Positions 58,635 to 64,000 of a stretch of 64,000 nt of DNA are shown piece by piece (the first letter of the stretch is position 1; every line of letters starts with the position of its first letter). The notes under the pieces were generated by a model, which worked only from the letters and a program-made list of their open reading frames with translations, ran no database searches and was not told the DNA's origin. A program made the position numbers and the translations under genes. Source of the DNA: Posidoniimonas corsicana (GTDB lineage: Bacteria > Planctomycetota > Planctomycetia > Pirellulales > Lacipirellulaceae); the NCBI RefSeq assembly GCF_007859765.1, contig NZ_SIHJ01000001.1, forward strand, positions 2,605,311-2,669,310, given 5' to 3'.

Positions 58635-59816
58635 ATGCACGAAGACCCCGAGGTCGCTGGCGGTCGGGAAACTTCGGCGCCCGTACCGATCAGACGGCGA
58701 GACACGGCCCCGCAGCAGCCGCCGCCGCCCGAGCTGGGGGAGGCCCAGGTCCGGCTGGTTCAAAACCTGCGCGGGATCAGGATCTGCCTGGTGCTGCTCC
58801 TGATGCTGGCGGTGGTGCACATGCTGTACTTCGCCCGCGCCATCCTGCTGCCGATGGCGATGGCCGTGCTGATGAGCCTGGTGCTGAAACCAGTCAGGAA
58901 GCGGCTCACCAACGCCGGCCTGCCCTCCTTCGCCTCGGCGGTGATCGTGTTCTCCGCCTTCACCGTGGTGCTGCTGGTCGGCGCCCGCCTGCTCTGGGAG
59001 CCCGCCAACCACTGGCTGGAACAGGCGCCCGAGAGCCTGCGCAATGTGCGCGAGCAGCTAAGCGGCGTCGAGGGTCCGCTCGGTGTGATCCAGGAAGCCG
59101 GGCAGGAGCTCGCCGAACTGACCGCCATGTCGGAGAAGGACGGCGCGGTCAAACCGCCCGTGTCGGTCCGCGTCGAGCAGCCGGCGCTCACCAGCCAGCT
59201 GCTCAACACCACCGGCGGGTTCGTGACCTCGCTAGGCATCACCCTGTCGCTGCTGTTCTTCCTGCTGGCGTCGGGCGACCGGTTCCTAGAGAAGCTCGTG
59301 CAGGTCAAGAAGTCTTGGCGCGAGAAGTGGGACACCGTCCTGCTGGTCAAGGAGATCGAGCACAAGATCTCCACCTACCTCGGCACGATTACCCTGATCA
59401 ATTTCGGGCTGGGGGTGGTCATCGCGTTGGGGCTGTGGCTGGTGGGCATGCCGCACCCGCTGTTGTGGGGCGGCCTGGCGGCGCTGCTCAACTACATCCC
59501 ATTCGCCGGGCTGATCATCGGATCGTGCGTGGTGTTCGTCGTGGCCGCGTCGGAGTTCAGCACGCTCGGCCACGCGCTGCTCGCGCCGGCGGTCTACCTG
59601 ATCGCCAACGGCGTCGAGGCCAACCTGGTAACGCCCGTGATGCTCCACAAGTCGGTCAGCCTCAACCCGGTGGTCATCCTGGTGGCAATCTTCCTGGGCG
59701 GTTGGTGCTGGGGCGTGGGCGGCATCTTCCTGGCGGTCCCCTGCCTGCTGGTCGCGAAACTCATCTGCGAGAGCCACGAGCCGCTCGAACCAATCGCCGT
59801 GTTCCTGGGCCGCTGA
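58635..59816 (+). CDS. AI-2E family transporter (PerM/YdiK-like)
   Basis: 393 residues; GAGG 10 nt before the ATG. After a Pro-rich cytoplasmic start come two helices (CLVLLLMLAVVHMLYFARAI, ILLPMAMAVLMSLVLKPV), a third (SAVIVFSAFTVVLLVGARLL), a ~130-residue soluble loop, then the conserved C-terminal half with TLINFGLGVVIALGLWLVGM, LLNYIPFAGLIIGS, NGVEANLVTPVML and VILVAIFLGGWCWGVGG. This order is diagnostic of the AI-2E/PerM family. The transported substrate is not known for most members, so the AI-2E label describes the family, not the function. Confidence 0.92.
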   Translation: MHEDPEVAGGRETSAPVPIRRRDTAPQQPPPPELGEAQVRLVQNLRGIRICLVLLLMLAVVHMLYFARAILLPMAMAVLMSLVLKPVRKRLTNAGLPSFASAVIVFSAFTVVLLVGARLLWEPANHWLEQAPESLRNVREQLSGVEGPLGVIQEAGQELAELTAMSEKDGAVKPPVSVRVEQPALTSQLLNTTGGFVTSLGITLSLLFFLLASGDRFLEKLVQVKKSWREKWDTVLLVKEIEHKISTYLGTITLINFGLGVVIALGLWLVGMPHPLLWGGLAALLNYIPFAGLIIGSCVVFVVAASEFSTLGHALLAPAVYLIANGVEANLVTPVMLHKSVSLNPVVILVAIFLGGWCWGVGGIFLAVPCLLVAKLICESHEPLEPIAVFLGR

Positions 59817-59920
59817 GTTCGCGCCCCGACGGAGGAGGCGTCCCGTACACTCGCCCGCGCAAGTCGAGTCAGCCTCCGCCGTGCTATCATAGGGGCCTCC
59901 GCAGCCACCGTGACGCAGCC

Positions 59921-60673
59921 ATGCCCGACGACTTGCCCCTTATCTGCCTACGCGATATCTCACGAACCTACGACCTGGGCGAGGTGAAGGTCGACGCCCT
60001 GCGTCCGACGTCGCTCGACATTGAGCAGGGCGAGTTTGTCGCGTTGATCGGCCCGTCGGGGTCTGGGAAGTCGACGCTGATGAACACGTTGGGCTGCCTC
60101 GACCGGCCCACAGGTGGGAGCTACCTGCTCGACGGCCAGGAGATCGTTCGCATGTCCCGCGACCAGCGGGCCCGCATCCGCAACCAGCAGATCGGCTTCG
60201 TGTTCCAGAACTTCAATCTGCTCAACCGCACCTCAGCGCTGGAGAACGTCGAGGTGCCGCTGCTCTACTCGCGCTCGATCCCGGCGGCCGAGCGACACCG
60301 GCGGGCGCAGGAGGAGCTCGTTCGCGTGGGACTCGGCGAGCGCACCGGCCACACCACAAGTCAGCTTTCCGGCGGTCAGCAGCAGCGGGTCGCGATCGCG
60401 AGGGCGCTGGTGAACCACCCGTCGATCTTGCTGGCGGACGAGCCGACCGGCAACCTCGACTCGCGGACCAGCCGCGAGGTGATCGAGCTGTTCTCGTCGC
60501 TCAACGCCGAGAAAAACCTCACGGTTATCCTCGTGACTCACGACCCCGAGGTGGCGCGCAACGCCCGCCGAAAGATTGTGCTCCGCGACGGTGAGGTCAC
60601 AACCGACACGTCAGACTTCGCCGAGGCCATGCATTCCCTGCAATCGCGCCATTTTGACGAGTCGGAAAGTTAA
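59921..60673 (+). CDS. MacB/LolD-type ABC transporter ATP-binding subunit
   Basis: 250 residues from the ATG at 59921; the longer open frame upstream is a shadow of the AI-2E gene. Walker A GPSGSGKST (44-52), Q-loop IGFVFQNFNLL, LSGGQ (149-153) and Walker B LLADEPTGNLD (Asp173) are intact. TYDLGEVKVDAL and TGNLDSRTSREV are typical of MacB/LolD (type VII) ATPases. Expected partner is a MacB-like permease, but the permease gene lies at 62707 on the opposite strand. Followed by a TolC-like gene after 61 bases. Confidence 0.92.
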   Translation: MPDDLPLICLRDISRTYDLGEVKVDALRPTSLDIEQGEFVALIGPSGSGKSTLMNTLGCLDRPTGGSYLLDGQEIVRMSRDQRARIRNQQIGFVFQNFNLLNRTSALENVEVPLLYSRSIPAAERHRRAQEELVRVGLGERTGHTTSQLSGGQQQRVAIARALVNHPSILLADEPTGNLDSRTSREVIELFSSLNAEKNLTVILVTHDPEVARNARRKIVLRDGEVTTDTSDFAEAMHSLQSRHFDESES

Positions 60674-60734
60674 GCTGCGCCGCTACCACGGTCAGAATTG
60701 ATACAGCCGGCGCCCCGGGGCCGAAACCAACGGC

Positions 60735-62696
60735 ATGGTCCCGCTCCGCCCCATTCTCGGCCTGCTCGTCGCCGCGGGCTGCTTGCTAGCGGGTGGGACG
60801 CGCTGCTCGGGCGATGGGCTGCTGCCCTGGATCAAGCCGGAGCAGCGGACGGTGCGGGTCCGCCACCCCACTCAGCTGCCGCGGGCGGCGCTGCCGGACA
60901 CGCCCCCGCCGCCAACGGTCTCCGCCCCGCGGTGGGACGCGCCCGTCTGGAACCTCTCGCTCGACGAAGCGATCCGCACCTCGCTGAGCAACTCGGAGAT
61001 CGTCCGCGTTTTGGCCGGCGTGGCCGCCGTGTCCAGCGGCCGCTCGATCTACGACGCCGCGATCTCCAACGCGGAGATCGACGTCGCGCAGGGGCGCTTC
61101 GACCCGACGGTCGCGGTCGACAACTTCTGGAACCGCACGGAGAACCCTTTCGCGCTGATCGACCCCGGTGATCCCCAACGCACGCTCATCGCGGGCTCGC
61201 AGTCGGACGCGTACGACCTAGACTTCGCGCTCTCCAAGTCGAATCTCACCGGCGGGGTGTGGACCTTCGGCGTGGCCGACAACACGACCCGCGTCCCCGG
61301 GCCGGCGCCGCTCAACCCGTCTAACAGCACGGCGCTGGACCTGAGCTACACGCAGCCGCTGCTGCAGGGCGGCGGGATCGCGGTGAACCAGGCGCCGATC
61401 GTTCTCGCCCGGATCAACGTGGAGCGCTCCTACTTCCAGTACAAGAGCAGCGTGCAGGGCATGGTGTTTGATGTGATCCAGGCCTACTGGTCGCTGGTCA
61501 GCGCACGCACGGTGCTGTGGGCGCGTCAGCAGCAGGTGACGCAGCTGGAGTTCGCGCTCCAGCTCGCCGAGGCCCAGGAAGCCGCCGATCTGCTCAGCGC
61601 CGGCGAGGTGGCGCAGTCGAAGGTATCGCTGGCGAGCTTCCGGTCGGCGCTGATTGCGGCGAAGGCCGAGGTCGTGCGACGCGAGACAGCGCTCCGCAGC
61701 ATCCTCCGGTTGCCCGTGACGCTCCAGCGTCGCGTGACGCCCAGCACGCCGCCCTCGACGGAGCAGGTTCAGTTCGGGTGGGAGGACCTGCTCGGCATGG
61801 CCGAGCAGTACCGGCCCGACCTGATTGAGCTGAAGCTCATCCTGGAAGCCGATCAGCAACGCCTGCTGCAGGCCCGCAACGGCGCGCTGCCTCAGCTGAA
61901 CGCGGTGGCGAACTACCGGTGGAACGGGCTGGAAGGCGTGATGCCGGTGGGGGATCGGGTCTACTCATCGCTGGGGGAGAACACGGGCTGGACGCTCGGC
62001 ATCAACTTCTCGGTCCCCATCGGCCTGAGGGCCGCGCGGGCGCAGCTGCGCCAGCAAGAGCTGATTATCGCGCGTGACCGCGCGAACCTTGACCAGGGGC
62101 TGCAGTCGGCGAGCTTCTTCCTGGCGGAGTCTCTCCAGAACCTCGACCAGTTCTACGAGCAGTACCGGGCCACCCTCGAGACCCGCGCCGCCGCGCGCAA
62201 GAACCTCGAGTTCCAGATCGCACGCTACCAGGGCGGGCTGACGCAGTACATCGTTGTGCTGCAGGCGATCGTGTCGTGGGGCGACGCCGTCAGCGCCGAA
62301 GCGGACCTGCTGGCGCTGTACAACATCGAGCTGGCGAATCTGCAGGTGCAGACGGGCACCATCCTCGAAACCCACGCCGTGTTCTTCTACGAAGAGCGGT
62401 ATCGGTCGATCGGCCCGCTTGGCTGCCTGGGCAGCGGAAGGTGCTACCCGCGGGCGAACCCGCCGAGCGACAACCAGAACGTCTACCCAGAAGGCGACAG
62501 GCCCTCGGAGGAGTACTTCGACCTCGCCGACCCGCTGGAGCCGCTACGCGACTTGAGGCGCCGGGAACGCGACGTGCTGCCGCCGCTCGACCCGCCCGCG
62601 CCGACCGAGCCGTTCCCGGACGATTGGCCAGAAGAACTGCCGCGGTCGCCCGCACCGCGGATGCTCCAGCCCGCCGGGGTGCTGCCCGAACCGTGA
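60735..62696 (+). CDS. TolC-family outer-membrane efflux protein
   Basis: 653 residues, longer than the usual ~450-500 because of a ~75-residue N-terminal Pro-rich region and a ~130-residue C-terminal extension. The start has a signal peptide (LGLLVAAGCLLAGGTRCSGD); a Cys in AAGC may be a lipidation site, which is uncertain. TolC core: WNLSLDEAIRTSLSNSEIVR, ALDLSYTQPLLQGGGIAVNQ, VFDVIQAYWSLVSARTVL, LDQFYEQYRATLETRAAARK and GLTQYIVVLQAIVSWGDA (the AxxxYxxALxxY-like helix repeats). Forms the exit duct for the ABC system encoded by its neighbours. It ends ten bases from the convergent permease gene. Confidence 0.88.
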   Translation: MVPLRPILGLLVAAGCLLAGGTRCSGDGLLPWIKPEQRTVRVRHPTQLPRAALPDTPPPPTVSAPRWDAPVWNLSLDEAIRTSLSNSEIVRVLAGVAAVSSGRSIYDAAISNAEIDVAQGRFDPTVAVDNFWNRTENPFALIDPGDPQRTLIAGSQSDAYDLDFALSKSNLTGGVWTFGVADNTTRVPGPAPLNPSNSTALDLSYTQPLLQGGGIAVNQAPIVLARINVERSYFQYKSSVQGMVFDVIQAYWSLVSARTVLWARQQQVTQLEFALQLAEAQEAADLLSAGEVAQSKVSLASFRSALIAAKAEVVRRETALRSILRLPVTLQRRVTPSTPPSTEQVQFGWEDLLGMAEQYRPDLIELKLILEADQQRLLQARNGALPQLNAVANYRWNGLEGVMPVGDRVYSSLGENTGWTLGINFSVPIGLRAARAQLRQQELIIARDRANLDQGLQSASFFLAESLQNLDQFYEQYRATLETRAAARKNLEFQIARYQGGLTQYIVVLQAIVSWGDAVSAEADLLALYNIELANLQVQTGTILETHAVFFYEERYRSIGPLGCLGSGRCYPRANPPSDNQNVYPEGDRPSEEYFDLADPLEPLRDLRRRERDVLPPLDPPAPTEPFPDDWPEELPRSPAPRMLQPAGVLPEP

Positions 62697-62706
62697 GGGT
62701 GTCGGG

Positions 62707-63948
62707 CTACTCGTAACGCAGTGCTTCGATCGGGTCGAGTCGGCTCGCGCGCCGCGCCGGGTAGTACCCGAAGAAGACTCCTACCGCGGCGGCGAACAGC
62801 AGGGCGACCCCCGCCGCCGTGAGCGAGATCACGACCGGCCAGTCTTCGCCGCTCAGGATGGCGTTGATCAATTTTGTTACGCCGACCGACGCCCCGATGC
62901 CTAGCGCCACGCCGACAATCCCGCCGAGCAGTGACAGAATGACTGACTCGACCAGGAACTGCCGTAGTATGTCGCGTCCCCTGGCGCCAACTGCCATGCG
63001 GATGCCAATCTCACGGGTCCGCTCGGTGACCGACACGAGCATGATGTTCATGATGCCGATCCCGCCCACGAGCAGCGAGATCGCCGCGATCGCCGCCAGC
63101 AGAAGCGTCATCGAGCCGGTCAGAGTATTGAGGAAGTCGGAGGCTTCCTGCGAGGAGTGGATCTCAAAGTCGGCGGGGTCGCCCGGGGGGATACGGTGGC
63201 GTTCGTACAGCAGCTGACCGATCTCGAACGCTGCCTGGTCCATCAGGTCGGGCCGCCGCGCTGACACCATCACAGCCCCCACCGTGTTGAACGACGAGCC
63301 CTGCAGCCGGCGGCGGACCGTGGTGTGCGGCATGAGCAGGACGTTGTCTTGGTCCTGCCCCACCATGTTCGACCCCTTCGCAGCCAGCACGCCTACGACG
63401 CGGAACGGAATGTTCTTGACGCGGATTTCCTCGCCGATCGGGTTGGCCGTCTGAAAGAGCTTGGCGACCAGCGTGTGCCCGATCACGCACGACTTGGCGG
63501 CGGAGCGTATCTCCTGTTCTGAGAAGAAGTCGCCGCGGCTCAACTCCCAATTGCGCACCGTGAGGTACTGGCTGCCCACGCCGAGCATCTCATTGGGATT
63601 CCAGTTCACGTTCCCCACGATCACCTGCCCGCCGGTCCACACCAGCGGCGATGTGGCCAGCACCGCAGGGCACTCTTCGCTGATCGCCTGCGCGTCTTCA
63701 GCGGTCAGCGTCGGCACGCCCTGCGTTCGTACGCCGTCGACGCTGCGGCTGCCCTGAGTAACCCACATCACGTTGGTCCCCAGCGACTGCACCAACCCCT
63801 GAAACAGCTGGCCGGCGCTCTGGCCGATCGACACCATGGTCGTCACCGCCGCGATGCCGATAACGATGCCTAGCACGGTCAGCGCCGCCCGCATCTTGTT
63901 CTTGGCGAGCGCCCGCAGCGCGATCCGGATGGTGACCAGCAGGTTCAT
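62707..63948 (-). CDS. MacB-like ABC transporter permease
   Basis: 413 residues. Four helices in the MacB/FtsX order: the first at about 25-45 (AALTVLGIVIGIAAVTTMVS), then a ~230-residue periplasmic MacB_PCD domain (NIPFRVVGVLAAKGSNMVG), then three helices at the end. The latter include LLLAAIAAISLLVGGIGIMN, the conserved SVTERTREIGIRMAVGAR loop and GVFFGYYPARRASRLDPIEA. It has no ATPase domain, so it depends on a separate ATPase such as the one at 59921. Opposite orientation to ATPase and TolC genes. Confidence 0.93.
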   Translation of the reverse strand: MNLLVTIRIALRALAKNKMRAALTVLGIVIGIAAVTTMVSIGQSAGQLFQGLVQSLGTNVMWVTQGSRSVDGVRTQGVPTLTAEDAQAISEECPAVLATSPLVWTGGQVIVGNVNWNPNEMLGVGSQYLTVRNWELSRGDFFSEQEIRSAAKSCVIGHTLVAKLFQTANPIGEEIRVKNIPFRVVGVLAAKGSNMVGQDQDNVLLMPHTTVRRRLQGSSFNTVGAVMVSARRPDLMDQAAFEIGQLLYERHRIPPGDPADFEIHSSQEASDFLNTLTGSMTLLLAAIAAISLLVGGIGIMNIMLVSVTERTREIGIRMAVGARGRDILRQFLVESVILSLLGGIVGVALGIGASVGVTKLINAILSGEDWPVVISLTAAGVALLFAAAVGVFFGYYPARRASRLDPIEALRYE

Positions 63949-63974
63949 AGACTCTCATTGATCGCCGAACGTGA

Positions 63975-64000
63975 TCAGTCGCTCCCGTCAAGCGGCGGAG
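63975..64000 (-). CDS. Possible C-terminal tip of a gene upstream of the permease (partial)
   Basis: One frame reads PPLDGSD then TGA at 63977-63975. It is only seven codons, so no family can be assigned. In related loci this position is held by the periplasmic adaptor (HlyD/MacA). It could also be non-coding. Confidence 0.25.

Noticed and set aside
1-64000. tRNA, rRNA genes and CRISPR arrays
   Set aside because: No cloverleaf-like sequence with a T-loop GTTCRA pattern at the right place and no regularly spaced direct repeats were found by eye.

Overview
The window looks like chromosomal DNA of a planctomycete, most likely Pirellulales/Lacipirellulaceae-like. This is inferred from gene content; no 16S or other marker gene is present. 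The supporting features are a DUF1559-type prepilin-like protein with the FTLVELLVVIAIIGVLIALL start, several secreted proteins ending in PEP-CTERM-type tails or dockerin-like EF-hand pairs (GDYNxDGxVDAADYxxWRD), a LEPR-XLL-like N-terminus on a polysaccharide lyase, a long MoxR/DUF58/VWA operon, and very GC-rich third codon positions. The GC bias produces long mirror ORFs on the opposite strand, which were discarded. No rRNA, tRNA, CRISPR array or intact transposase gene was seen.

Layout. 0-3.2 kb: tail of a chemotaxis receptor, a DUF4139-type surface protein and a small secreted STN-like protein. 3.3-12.7 kb: secreted proteins: SGNH esterase, PL11 rhamnogalacturonan lyase, two PEP-CTERM proteins and a DUF1559 protein, with two strong terminators. 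12.9-17.7 kb: an ABC exporter, a methyltransferase and two glycosyltransferases, probably a surface-glycan operon, followed by the decayed C-terminal end of an ABC-2 permease. 18.5-33.9 kb: one tightly packed operon of ten genes: MoxR ATPase, DUF58, two VWA membrane proteins, a 1088-residue membrane/coiled-coil protein, two LTXXQ-like exported proteins, a terpene-cyclase-fold repeat protein and a 1006-residue protein ending in a TlpA thioredoxin domain. 34.4-36.5 kb: GH92 mannosidase. 36.5-42 kb: a signalling locus with a Ser/Thr kinase fused to a tubulin/FtsZ-like domain, an FHA protein with a degenerate EAL domain, and a receiver-GGDEF(degenerate)-CBS protein. 42-43.6 kb: an AT-richer probable foreign gene between palindromic repeats and REP-like hairpins. 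43.6-47.8 kb: AAA+ ATPase and TPR membrane protein. 48-50.7 kb: three tandem paralogous exported proteins with almost identical VPEAGAFLVW tails, each with its own terminator. 50.9-56.7 kb: HtrA protease, GH28 polygalacturonase, triple-PDZ protein and YpfJ-type zinc metallopeptidase. 56.7-58.4 kb: five small membrane/stress-type genes (CsbD/DUF883-, DUF3618- and holin-like). 58.6-64 kb: AI-2E family transporter and a dispersed MacB/TolC-type export system.

Together the genes suggest a heterotroph attacking plant or algal heteropolysaccharides (PL11, GH28, GH92, esterase) with heavy investment in envelope biogenesis. The most unusual items are the kinase-tubulin fusion with its regulatory neighbours, the extended MoxR operon, and a family of intergenic palindromes built on TTTTGTCC...GGACAAAA found at three separate loci. 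All family assignments come from reading the sequences and were not checked against databases.
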